From positions 1-35,717 of the forward strand of contig NZ_PJEO01000026.1 of assembly GCF_002843175.1 (NCBI RefSeq): 35,717 nt of DNA. The letters are read 5' to 3'. Under the pieces are notes generated by a model. The model was not told where the DNA came from. It worked only from the letters and a program-made list of their open reading frames with translations, and did not search any database. Made by a program: the position numbers and the translations under genes. This document shows, in pieces, positions 21,589 to 29,550 of this stretch (the first letter of the stretch is position 1; the number at the start of each line of letters is the position of its first letter). The DNA comes from Confluentibacter flavum (lineage in GTDB: Bacteria > Bacteroidota > Bacteroidia > Flavobacteriales > Flavobacteriaceae).

Positions 21589-22416
21589 TTATTTCTTTCT
21601 ACGTTCTACAATATATTTATTACTTGCATTCTTTTTAGAACGAGTTCTATATCCTTTAGCTGGAATACCTTTTCTAGAACGTGGATGTCCTCCAGATGAT
21701 TTTCCTTCACCACCTCCCATTGGGTGATCTACTGGATTCATCACTACCGGTCTAGTACGTGGTCTTCTTCCTAACCATCTTGTTCTACCTGCTTTACCAG
21801 ATACTAACAATTGATGATCTGAATTAGAAACCACTCCTACAGTTGCTAAACAATTTACAAGCACTAATCTTGTTTCACCAGAAGGTAATTTAATAGTAGC
21901 AAATTTACCATCCCTTGCCATTAATTGTGCAAAAGCTCCAGCACTACGAGCCATGATAGCTCCTTGTCCTGGTCTAAGTTCGACACAAGAAATAATGGTT
22001 CCTAATGGAATTTGGCTTAAAGGCATTGCATTTCCAATTTCTGGGGCAATTCCTTCTTGTCCTGACACTACAGTTTGACCAACTTGTAACCCATTTTGAG
22101 CAACAATATATCTTTTCTCGCCATCTTGATAATTCAATAATGCGATGAAAGCTGTTCTGTTTGGATCGTATTCTATTGATTTTACTTCCGCTGGAATTCC
22201 AGTTTTGTTTCTTTTGAAATCAATAATACGATACTTCTTTTTATGACCACCACCAATATAACGCATGGTCATTTTTCCTTGACTGTTTCTACCACCAGAC
22301 TTTTTATGCGGAGCTATTAAACTCTTCTCCGGCTTATCAGTAGTGATGGCGTCAAATCCATTTACTACTCTAAATCGCTGTCCTGGTGTGATTGGTTTTA
22401 ATTTTCTTACTGACAT
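21589..22416 (-). CDS. rplB: 50S ribosomal protein L2
   Basis: A 275-residue L2, needed for subunit joining and peptidyl transfer. The C-terminal signature [15 protein letters not shown], containing the conserved histidine important for activity, is intact, as are [20 protein letters not shown] and [20 protein letters not shown]. Length matches E. coli (273). It follows rplW by 11 bp. Confidence 0.98.
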   Translation of the reverse strand: MSVRKLKPITPGQRFRVVNGFDAITTDKPEKSLIAPHKKSGGRNSQGKMTMRYIGGGHKKKYRIIDFKRNKTGIPAEVKSIEYDPNRTAFIALLNYQDGEKRYIVAQNGLQVGQTVVSGQEGIAPEIGNAMPLSQIPLGTIISCVELRPGQGAIMARSAGAFAQLMARDGKFATIKLPSGETRLVLVNCLATVGVVSNSDHQLLVSGKAGRTRWLGRRPRTRPVVMNPVDHPMGGGEGKSSGGHPRSRKGIPAKGYRTRSKKNASNKYIVERRKK

Positions 22417-22427
22417 TTTTTGTCTAA

Positions 22428-22718
22428 TTACATGTTACTGTATAAATCAATCATTTCACCTTCCGCCAGTTGTACAATTGCTTTTTTAACAGCATTTGTT
22501 TTACCATGTTGAATACCTGTTTTTGTAAAACGGGTTCTTCTATCTGGACGGACATTCATAGTACGAACTTTTTCAACAGAAACACCATAAGCAGCTTCAA
22601 CCGCTTTTTTAATTTCTATCTTGTTCGCCTTTGTCTTCACTTCGAAAGTATAGCAATTTCTTAACTCGCTATTAGCTGTCGCTTTTTCTGTGATTATAGG
22701 TTTAATTAAGATATTCAT
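22428..22718 (-). CDS. rplW: 50S ribosomal protein L23
   Basis: A 96-residue L23, at the exit-tunnel rim, where trigger factor and SRP dock. It starts [20 protein letters not shown] and has [20 protein letters not shown] and [18 protein letters not shown]. It lies 5 bp after rplD. Confidence 0.97.
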   Translation of the reverse strand: MNILIKPIITEKATANSELRNCYTFEVKTKANKIEIKKAVEAAYGVSVEKVRTMNVRPDRRTRFTKTGIQHGKTNAVKKAIVQLAEGEMIDLYSNM

Positions 22719-22723
22719 GGTTT

Positions 22724-23353
22724 CTATTTACTTAAATTTAATTCAATTCCTTCTAAAGCTCCTTCTAAAAGCACTATCTGATTTGCATTCAAAATCTTGT
22801 AAGTGTTTAATTCTGAGCTAGTTATAACCTCAGAGCTTTTTAAATTGCGCGATGACAAATATACATTATTATTCGACCCACCCAACACAAAGAGCGATTT
22901 TTTGTTTTCTATGTTTAGAGCCTTTAAAATGGCTGTAAAATTCTTAGTTCTTACAGTGTCAAAATCAAAGTCCTCAATCACAAAAATAGATTGCTCTCCA
23001 GCTTTTATACTTAATGCAGATTTACGCGCTAAACGTTTTACATTCTTATTAAGTTTGAAGCTATAATTTCTTGGTCTAGGACCAAACATACGACCACCGC
23101 CTTTAAAAACTCCAGACTTGATACTACCTGCTCTAGCAGTACCAGTTCCTTTTTGCTTTTTAATCTTACGAGTACTTCCAGAAATCTCAGCTCTTTCTTT
23201 TGATTTGTGTGTTCCTTGTCTTTGGTTTGCTAAATATTGTTTAACATCCAAATATACTGCGTGATTATTAGGCTCTATAGCAAACACATCTTTAGAAAGG
23301 TCTGCCTTTCTACCTGTGTCTTTTCCGTTTATATCTAAAACTGCTACTTTCAT
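22724..23353 (-). CDS. rplD: 50S ribosomal protein L4
   Basis: A 209-residue L4, with a loop reaching the exit tunnel. The loop region carries KGTGTARAGSIKSGVFKGGG and MFGPRPRNYSFKLNKNVKRL. In E. coli L4 also represses the S10 operon through its leader RNA; whether that happens here is unknown. Its ATG overlaps the last A of the rplC stop codon (TAATG), a one-nucleotide overlap that suggests translational coupling. Confidence 0.97.
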   Translation of the reverse strand: MKVAVLDINGKDTGRKADLSKDVFAIEPNNHAVYLDVKQYLANQRQGTHKSKERAEISGSTRKIKKQKGTGTARAGSIKSGVFKGGGRMFGPRPRNYSFKLNKNVKRLARKSALSIKAGEQSIFVIEDFDFDTVRTKNFTAILKALNIENKKSLFVLGGSNNNVYLSSRNLKSSEVITSSELNTYKILNANQIVLLEGALEGIELNLSK

Positions 23354-23970
23354 TATTTTCTAATAATTACATAAGAATTTTTATGTCCAGGTACACAACC
23401 TTTAACAACAAGTAGGTTTTTATCAGCAACTACTTTTAAAACTCTTAAATTTTCAACTTTTACATTTTCTCCACCCATTCTTCCGGCCATTTTCATGCCT
23501 TTGAATACTCTTGCAGGATATGAAGCTGCTCCAATAGAACCTGGCGCTCTTAAACGGTTATGTTGACCGTGGGTAGCTTGACCTACACCACCAAATCCAT
23601 GACGTTTTACAACACCTTGAAACCCTTTTCCTTTTGTAACGCCAGCTATATCAACAAATTCACCTTCAACGAAGTGTTCTACTGTGATAGCATCACCTAA
23701 TTTGTACTCCTTATCAAAACCTTTGAATTCAACGATTTTGCGTTTTACAGAAGTCCCTGCTTTTTTAGCATGACCTAAGTCAGCTTTAGTAGCGCTTTTT
23801 TCTGTCGCGTCATCGAAACCAAGTTGAACAGCTTTATAGCCATCAACTTCTTCGGTTCTGACTTGGGTAACGATACATGGTCCAGCTTCGATTACTGTAC
23901 ATGGAATGTTTTTTCCATTTTCATCGAAGATGCTGGTCATACCGATTTTTTTTCCAATTAACCCAGACAT
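23353..23970 (-). CDS. rplC: 50S ribosomal protein L3
   Basis: A 205-residue L3, an assembly initiator that reaches the peptidyl-transferase centre. It starts [20 protein letters not shown] and has [20 protein letters not shown] followed by [20 protein letters not shown], the central extension. Length matches the family. It is preceded by an unusual 188-bp gap rich in hairpins that separates it from rpsJ, and ends with a one-nucleotide overlap into rplD. Confidence 0.98.
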   Translation of the reverse strand: MSGLIGKKIGMTSIFDENGKNIPCTVIEAGPCIVTQVRTEEVDGYKAVQLGFDDATEKSATKADLGHAKKAGTSVKRKIVEFKGFDKEYKLGDAITVEHFVEGEFVDIAGVTKGKGFQGVVKRHGFGGVGQATHGQHNRLRAPGSIGAASYPARVFKGMKMAGRMGGENVKVENLRVLKVVADKNLLVVKGCVPGHKNSYVIIRK

Positions 23971-23980
23971 AATTATTATT

Positions 23981-24006
23981 TATTTGTTATTACTATTTGT
24001 TATTAA
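23981..24006. repeat. Tandem duplication of a 13-mer before rplC
   Basis: TATTTGTTATTAC (23981-23993) is followed directly by TATTTGTTATTAA (23994-24006), 12 of 13 positions identical. On the minus strand it lies 10 nt upstream of the rplC start codon, in the leader next to the ribosome-binding region. Confidence 0.7.
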
Positions 24007-24013
24007 AAATCAA

Positions 24014-24172
24014 GGTTGAAAATACATTTCAACCCTGAATTGTATTTTACCGTTTTTCCCTAACCATCGTTAAGGACATGTTTAACTTCCTGCGAAAGCA
24101 GGAATCTCTTTTCTTTGAGATCCCGAAACAAGTTCGGGATGTAAATCAAAGTTTATACTTAAACTTTGATTT
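24014..24172. repeat. Cluster of five inverted repeats between rpsJ and rplC
   Basis: Five dyads in 160 bp. GGTTGAAA/TTTCAACC at 24014-24021 and 24027-24034; GTTAA/TTAAC at 24069-24073 and 24082-24086; TTCCTGC/GCAGGAA at 24087-24093 and 24098-24104, with a GAAA loop on the plus strand; ATCCCGAA/TTCGGGAT at 24120-24127 and 24133-24140; and AAATCAAAGTTT/AAACTTTGATTT at 24143-24154 and 24161-24172, whose last arm overlaps the final codons of rpsJ. From memory, hairpins like the third and fourth are common dispersed repeats between flavobacterial genes; I cannot verify this here. Confidence 0.75.
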
Positions 24173-24464
24173 CCACTTCAACACCACTTGGCAATTCAAG
24201 TTTCATTAAAGCGTCAATTGTTTTTGAAGACGAAGAATAGATATCAAGTAATCTCTTGTATGAGCTTAATTGAAATTGCTCTCTTGCCTTTTTATTTACG
24301 TGCGGAGAACGCAATACAGTGAAAATTTTCTTGTGTGTAGGTAATGGAATTGGTCCAGTTACAACAGCACCTGTACTTTTTACTGTTTTTACAATCTTGT
24401 CAGCAGACTTGTCTACTAAATTATGATCGTAAGACTTTAATTTTATTCTGATTTTTTGACTCAT
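24159..24464 (-). CDS. rpsJ: 30S ribosomal protein S10
   Basis: A 101-residue S10, in the head of the small subunit and, in other bacteria, also a transcription antitermination factor (NusE). It starts [20 protein letters not shown] and has the signature [20 protein letters not shown] and [20 protein letters not shown]. Family length is 101-103. It lies 11 bp after fusA with no tuf gene between, and its 3' end lies in one arm of a 12-bp inverted repeat. Confidence 0.98.
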   Translation of the reverse strand: MSQKIRIKLKSYDHNLVDKSADKIVKTVKSTGAVVTGPIPLPTHKKIFTVLRSPHVNKKAREQFQLSSYKRLLDIYSSSSKTIDALMKLELPSGVEVEIKV

Positions 24465-24475
24465 TTTCTTAAATT

Positions 24476-26602
24476 TTAAGCTTCTACGCCTTTAGCTGCT
24501 TTAATAACTTCTTCAGATATATTTGAAGGCGTTTCAGCATAATGTGAAAATTCCATAGTTGATGTTGCACGACCAGATGATAATGTTCTTAATGTAGTAA
24601 CATATCCAAACATTTCTGATAAGGGTACAGTTGCTTTTATAGTTTTAGCACCAGCCCTATCTCCCATATCACTCATTTGCCCTCTTCTTCTGTTCAAATC
24701 ACCAACAATATCACCCATATTTTCTTCTGGTGTAATGACTTCTAACTTCATAATAGGCTCCATAATTACAGCTTTAGCAGCTTTTGCAGCAGCTTTAAAA
24801 CCTAATTTAGCAGCTAATTCGAATGATAAAGCATCAGAATCCACATCGTGGTAAGATCCGTCTGTTAATGTTACTTTCATAGCATCTACTTCATATCCAG
24901 CTAGTGGTCCATTTTGCATCGCTTGTTTAAATCCTTTTTCAATAGAAGGGATAAATTCTTTAGGAACGTTACCACCTTTAATGGCAGATATAAACTCTAA
25001 TCCTAATTTACCTTCATCTGCTGGTTCAAGAGTAAATACAATATCAGCAAATTTACCACGACCACCAGATTGTTTTTTATAAACTTCTCTATGTTCAGCT
25101 TTACGTGTAATAGATTCTTTATATTCTACTTGTGGCGCACCTTGATTCACCTCGACTTTAAATTCGCGACGTAAACGATCCACAATAATATCTAAGTGAA
25201 GCTCACCCATTCCAGAAATAATAGTCTGTCCTGAAGCTTCATCAGTTCTAACTGTAAAAGTTGGATCTTCTTCAGCCAATTTAGCTAAAGACATCCCTAA
25301 TTTATCAACATCAGCTTTCGTTTTCGGTTCTACCGCGATTCCAATTACGGGATCAGGGAAGTTCATACTTTCTAAAATTATCGGATGTTTCTCGTCTGAT
25401 AAGGTATCTCCAGTTTTAATACTTTTAAATCCAACTGCAGCTCCAATATCTCCTGCTTCAATATAATCGATAGCATTTTGCTTGTTAGCATGCATTTGGT
25501 AAATACGTGAAATACGTTCTTTGTTTCCTGAACGGTTATTCAATACATAAGAACCTGCGTCTAAACGACCAGAATATGCACGGAAGAATGCTAAACGACC
25601 AACATAAGGATCGGTAGCAATTTTAAACGCTAAAGCAGCAAAAGGCTCCTTTACATCTGGCTTACGTAATATTTCAGCTCCAGTATCTGGATGAGTTCCT
25701 ATAATGCCATCCTTATCCATTGGAGAAGGTAAATAACGACATACAGCATCTAATAAGAATTGTACTCCTTTATTTTTAAATGCGGATCCACAAATCATGG
25801 GGATGATAGACATATCCATTACAGCAGCTCTTAGTGCAGCATGCACCTCGTCTTCTGTAATTGAATCTTCATCCTCCATATATTTCTCAAGCAAATTCTC
25901 ATCGTAAGCAGCAACTTCTTCAATAAGTTTACCACGAAGCATTTTTGCTTCAGCTTTAAGATCTTCTGGAATATCAATAACGTCAAACGTTGATCCCATT
26001 CCTTCTTCATGCCATACAATAGCTCTGTTCTTAACTAAATCAACAATACCTTTGAAGTTTTCTTCATCACCAATATTCAAAACAATTGGCACTGCATTTG
26101 ATTTTAACATGTCTTTAACTTGGCTACAAACCATCATAAAATCAGATCCTTGACGATCCATTTTATTAACGAAACCAATACGTGGCACTTTATAGTTATC
26201 AGCCAATCTCCAGTTAGTTTCAGATTGTGGCTCAACGCCATCAACTGCACTAAACAAGAATACTAAACCATCAAGTACACGTAATGAACGATTTACTTCA
26301 ACAGTAAAATCTACGTGACCAGGAGTATCAATAATATTAAAATGATAATCCATCGAATTGTCAGTGCGCTCTCCGTTTACTCTAGGAAAAACCCATTCGC
26401 AGGTTGTAGCAGCAGATGTGATAGTAATACCACGCTCTTGCTCTTGTTCCATCCAGTCCATAGTTGCAGCACCATCATGTACTTCACCTATTTTATGAGA
26501 AACTCCTGTATAAAAAAGTATACGCTCTGTTGTTGTTGTTTTACCAGCATCAATATGCGCAGCAATACCTATATTTCTTGTATATTTTAAATCTCTTGCC
26601 AT
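24476..26602 (-). CDS. fusA: Elongation factor G
   Basis: A 708-residue EF-G, the GTPase that drives translocation on the ribosome. The P-loop is AHIDAGKT (residues 15-22), followed by the switch I motif [11 protein letters not shown], the switch II motif DTPGHVDF and the guanine-specificity motif NKMDRQG. Domain II begins near [15 protein letters not shown], domain IV has RGKFADIVF and domain V ends with [15 protein letters not shown]. Length matches classical EF-G, not the shorter EF-G2 types. It lies 6 bp after rpsG and 11 bp before rpsJ, joining the str and S10 blocks. Confidence 0.98.
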   Translation of the reverse strand: MARDLKYTRNIGIAAHIDAGKTTTTERILFYTGVSHKIGEVHDGAATMDWMEQEQERGITITSAATTCEWVFPRVNGERTDNSMDYHFNIIDTPGHVDFTVEVNRSLRVLDGLVFLFSAVDGVEPQSETNWRLADNYKVPRIGFVNKMDRQGSDFMMVCSQVKDMLKSNAVPIVLNIGDEENFKGIVDLVKNRAIVWHEEGMGSTFDVIDIPEDLKAEAKMLRGKLIEEVAAYDENLLEKYMEDEDSITEDEVHAALRAAVMDMSIIPMICGSAFKNKGVQFLLDAVCRYLPSPMDKDGIIGTHPDTGAEILRKPDVKEPFAALAFKIATDPYVGRLAFFRAYSGRLDAGSYVLNNRSGNKERISRIYQMHANKQNAIDYIEAGDIGAAVGFKSIKTGDTLSDEKHPIILESMNFPDPVIGIAVEPKTKADVDKLGMSLAKLAEEDPTFTVRTDEASGQTIISGMGELHLDIIVDRLRREFKVEVNQGAPQVEYKESITRKAEHREVYKKQSGGRGKFADIVFTLEPADEGKLGLEFISAIKGGNVPKEFIPSIEKGFKQAMQNGPLAGYEVDAMKVTLTDGSYHDVDSDALSFELAAKLGFKAAAKAAKAVIMEPIMKLEVITPEENMGDIVGDLNRRRGQMSDMGDRAGAKTIKATVPLSEMFGYVTTLRTLSSGRATSTMEFSHYAETPSNISEEVIKAAKGVEA

Positions 26603-26608
26603 GTCGTA

Positions 26609-27085
26609 TTAAAATCTAAAGTGGGAGAATGCTTTATTAGCTTCTGCCATTTTATGAGTGTCTACTCTTTTCTTAACAGCAGCACCTTCTTCTTTAGCCG
26701 CAGCTATTATTTCAGAAGCTAAACGCTGTGCCATGGATTTCTCGTTTCTTTTACGTGAATAGCTAATAAGCCATTTCATAGCTGTAGAAACTTTACGATC
26801 TGGCCTAATTTGCATTGGTATTTGGAATGTAGCACCACCAACACGACGACTACGTACTTCTACGTGAGGCATTACGTTTGATAGAGCATCTTTCCAAGTA
26901 TCTAAGGCTGTTTTCTCTGCATCTCCTTTTTTAGCTTCTACAATGTCAATAGCATCATAAAACACTTTAAAAGCAACAGATTTCTTACCATCCCACATCA
27001 TCATGTTAACGAAACGCGTCACTAACTGATCATTAAATCGTGGATCTGGTAAAAGCGGTCTTTTTTTCGCTTGTCTTTTTCTCAT
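26609..27085 (-). CDS. rpsG: 30S ribosomal protein S7
   Basis: A 158-residue S7, a primary binder of the 3' domain of 16S rRNA at the mRNA exit. It starts [20 protein letters not shown] and carries the signatures [20 protein letters not shown] and [20 protein letters not shown]. Normal length. It lies 22 bp after rpsL. Confidence 0.98.
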   Translation of the reverse strand: MRKRQAKKRPLLPDPRFNDQLVTRFVNMMMWDGKKSVAFKVFYDAIDIVEAKKGDAEKTALDTWKDALSNVMPHVEVRSRRVGGATFQIPMQIRPDRKVSTAMKWLISYSRKRNEKSMAQRLASEIIAAAKEEGAAVKKRVDTHKMAEANKAFSHFRF

Positions 27086-27107
27086 GTCTTCTTGTTAAAA
27101 GTTTTAA

Positions 27108-27521
27108 TTACTTTTTCTTACCTTTTGCTGGAGCTGCAGCTGCTTGTCCTGGTTTTGGACGTTTAGCTCCATACTTCGATCTACGTTGTGTTCTACCTGC
27201 AACACCTGCGGTGTCTAAAGCGCCACGAACGATATGATACCTAACTCCTGGTAAGTCTTTTACTCTTCCACCTCTAACCAATACTATCGAGTGCTCTTGT
27301 AGATTGTGTCCTTCACCTGGGATGTATGCATTTACCTCATTACCATTTGTTAACCTTACCCTTGCTACTTTACGCATTGCTGAGTTAGGCTTTTTTGGTG
27401 TTGTAGTGTAAACACGCGTACAAACCCCACGTCTTTGTGGACACGAATCTAAAGCAGCCGATTTACTCTTCTTGGTTATTTTGGCTCTTCCTATTCGTAC
27501 TAATTGTGAAATTGTTGGCAT
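27108..27521 (-). CDS. rpsL: 30S ribosomal protein S12
   Basis: A 137-residue S12, part of the decoding centre. It starts [20 protein letters not shown]. The two regions where streptomycin-resistance changes are known, [13 protein letters not shown] and [14 protein letters not shown], both carry the ancestral lysines. E. coli S12 has 124 residues; the extra length here is an Ala/Pro/Lys-rich C-terminal tail ([13 protein letters not shown]). It is the first gene of the supercluster and is divergent from the Omp85-type gene. Confidence 0.98.
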   Translation of the reverse strand: MPTISQLVRIGRAKITKKSKSAALDSCPQRRGVCTRVYTTTPKKPNSAMRKVARVRLTNGNEVNAYIPGEGHNLQEHSIVLVRGGRVKDLPGVRYHIVRGALDTAGVAGRTQRRSKYGAKRPKPGQAAAAPAKGKKK

Positions 27522-27564
27522 ATATATTCTATATAAATTTTAAAATCCTCATTTAAGAGGGCTG

Positions 27565-27595
27565 CAAAGGTAGAAATAAAAATGTATTTTTCAAA
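27565..27595 (-). promoter_or_regulatory. Main promoter of the ribosomal supercluster (before rpsL)
   Basis: On the minus strand TTTG (27595-27592), 19 nt, then TACCTTTG (27572-27565), an exact fit to the Bacteroidota consensus. Transcription should start near 27558, giving a leader of about 35-40 nt before the rpsL ATG. No other good match is seen in the 179-bp divergent gap. Confidence 0.75.
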
Positions 27596-27700
27596 CGTTA
27601 AAAGATTAATTTTCAATAGATTTTAAAAATAATATTATTGACTATAATATAAGTGTTGTTTTTCTGTTAGATTTACATATTAATATATCTGATTTCCATC

Positions 27701-29401
27701 GTGAAGAGAATCTACTTTTTACTCCTTATTATATATATACTTTCTTCTTCGAACGCTTTTAGCCAAAATTTAAAACTTAGCGTTAATGGGGATTCAGATA
27801 CTGAAAATCAAGTGATTGATTCTTTGAATTATTTAAAAACACATAAGGATTACCTATCCATTTCATCTGAATTAGATTCCATTCAAAAAACCCTTTTAAA
27901 GATTGGCTATATTGAAAACAAACTAGGCGATATAACTAAAGTAAATGATTCCGTATTCTCAGCTAAAATTCATTTAAAAAAAAGATACCATACTATATAT
28001 ATATATTATGATAAGAATTTATTAGATGAATCCCTACTTAACCTCGTTTCCAATCGTGTAAATGATACTTGTTTTGTTTTACCAATTGAAGAGGTTGAAG
28101 ATAAATTGAATTTTATCAATTCTAAAATCACATCGGCGGGATTGCCTTTTTCAAAATTACAATTATCGGATATTGCAGTTAACAATAATATCTTAAAAGC
28201 TCATTTATTAATTGAATCTGATGTGAAAAAAAGAATCATTGACGATATTATAATAAGAGGTTATGAAAAATTTCCTCGTTCCTACTTAAAACATTACCTA
28301 AAGATAAAACGCAATCAAATTTTCGACCTTGGTAAAATTAAAAGCAAAACGGAACAACTCAACGATTTAAGATTTGCAAACCAAATTAAATCGCCTGAGG
28401 TGTTGTTTACTAAAGATTCAACTACCTTATATATTTATGTGGAAAAGTCAAAAAGTAATTCATTTGATGGGTTTCTAGGATTTGGAACCAATGAAGACAC
28501 CAACAAATTACAATTTGATGGCTATTTAAATTTAAGCTTAACCAATAACCTAAATTACGGAGAATCTTTTAGGCTTTTATATAAAAGTGATGAAAATGAC
28601 CAAAAAACATTTCAAACCCAGCTTACGCTTCCTTATATTTTTTCTTCCCCATTGGGGATCGATTTACAATTATATATTTTTAAGAGAGATTCGTCATTTA
28701 CAACCGTTAACCAATTCGCGAAATTACACTATCAAATAAATTCAAAGCATAAAATTTATTCTGGAATTACATCTACACAATCAAATAATTTATTAAATAA
28801 CAGTACTCCAAACTTAATCACGGATTTTGATTCAAGTTATTTTACTTCCGCGTATGAATATATCCATCCTCAATCTTCACAATCTTATAATTTATTATTT
28901 CCTATAAATGCTTCATTTTACCTTGAAACAAATTTTGGCAAAAGAAAAACATCTACTCTAATAGAAAATCAAAAACAATTTAGCCTCAGCGGGTTTAAAA
29001 TTTTCAATTTCAACAGCAGAAACAGTGTTTTTATAAAAATAGATGGCAAGACATTAATTTCTGATACTTATTTTGAAAACGAATTATTACGCTTTGGCGG
29101 CATTAACTCCATAAGAGGTTTCGAAGAAAACAGTTTACTTGCAGATTCTTATGGTGTTTTAAATTCTGAATATAGATTTCAACTTGGTAATGCCATGTAT
29201 GTCCATACTATTACAGATGTTGCCTATTTTGAGAATAAAATAACAAATACCATAGAAAAACTATTTGGATATGGCTTTGGTTTTGGAATTCTTACAAATT
29301 CTGGGCTATTAAAGCTCAATTATGCCAATGGTAAAAGCGAAAATCAGAAATTTAAATTATCAAATTCCAAAATCCACATAAGTCTTACTGCTAATTTTTA
29401 A
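27701..29401 (+). CDS. Omp85-family outer-membrane beta-barrel protein (BamA/TamA-like)
   Basis: A 566-residue protein with a Sec signal peptide (about 1-21, ending NAFSQ). The N-terminal half (about 25-245) holds two or three POTRA-like modules, best seen at IIDDIIIRGYEKFPRSYLKH. The C-terminal half (about 250-566) is a beta-barrel with the Omp85 loop-6 motif IRGF (R472, G473, F474) in FGGINSIRGFEENS and a final strand ending in phenylalanine (SLTANF). It is shorter than BamA, closer in size to TamA or accessory Omp85 proteins; the substrate is unknown. The start is GTG at 27701: no ATG occurs between it and the upstream in-frame stop at 27668, and the signal peptide begins right there. It lies 149 bp ahead of the SusC gene, separate from that operon. 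Confidence 0.85.
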   Translation: MKRIYFLLLIIYILSSSNAFSQNLKLSVNGDSDTENQVIDSLNYLKTHKDYLSISSELDSIQKTLLKIGYIENKLGDITKVNDSVFSAKIHLKKRYHTIYIYYDKNLLDESLLNLVSNRVNDTCFVLPIEEVEDKLNFINSKITSAGLPFSKLQLSDIAVNNNILKAHLLIESDVKKRIIDDIIIRGYEKFPRSYLKHYLKIKRNQIFDLGKIKSKTEQLNDLRFANQIKSPEVLFTKDSTTLYIYVEKSKSNSFDGFLGFGTNEDTNKLQFDGYLNLSLTNNLNYGESFRLLYKSDENDQKTFQTQLTLPYIFSSPLGIDLQLYIFKRDSSFTTVNQFAKLHYQINSKHKIYSGITSTQSNNLLNNSTPNLITDFDSSYFTSAYEYIHPQSSQSYNLLFPINASFYLETNFGKRKTSTLIENQKQFSLSGFKIFNFNSRNSVFIKIDGKTLISDTYFENELLRFGGINSIRGFEENSLLADSYGVLNSEYRFQLGNAMYVHTITDVAYFENKITNTIEKLFGYGFGFGILTNSGLLKLNYANGKSENQKFKLSNSKIHISLTANF

Positions 29402-29461
29402 TAAATTATTATTGAATAATAAGTCATTTTATGAATAACACTATGAATTCTCAGTAATATT

Positions 29462-29499
29462 AAAAAAATATTGAAAATTTATTACCTTAATATTTTTTT
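29462..29499 (+). terminator. AT-only inverted repeat between the Omp85 and SusC genes
   Basis: AAAAAAATATT (29462-29472) and AATATTTTTTT (29489-29499) are complementary around a 16-nt loop, and the second arm runs into T residues. A further dyad, TTATTATT/AATAATAA, is at 29406-29422. Stems made only of A-T pairs are weak, so a role in ending the Omp85 transcript is a guess. Confidence 0.3.
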
Positions 29500-29550
29500 T
29501 ACTGATTTTTTTTTAAGAATTTTACTTTGACTAATTCAAATATTTATAAA

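Noticed and set aside
23971-24158. CRISPR array or insertion sequence in the rpsJ-rplC gap
   Set aside because: There are no regularly spaced identical repeats with spacers and no transposase; the signals are short unrelated hairpins and one tandem duplication.
27108-27521. Streptomycin-resistance allele in rpsL
   Set aside because: The lysines in PKKPNS and GRVKDLPG are the ancestral ones.
29527-29550. TTG start giving an 8-residue longer SusC protein
   Set aside because: The ATG at 29551 begins a standard signal peptide; the extra residues would put polar residues ahead of it, and TTG starts are not otherwise needed here.
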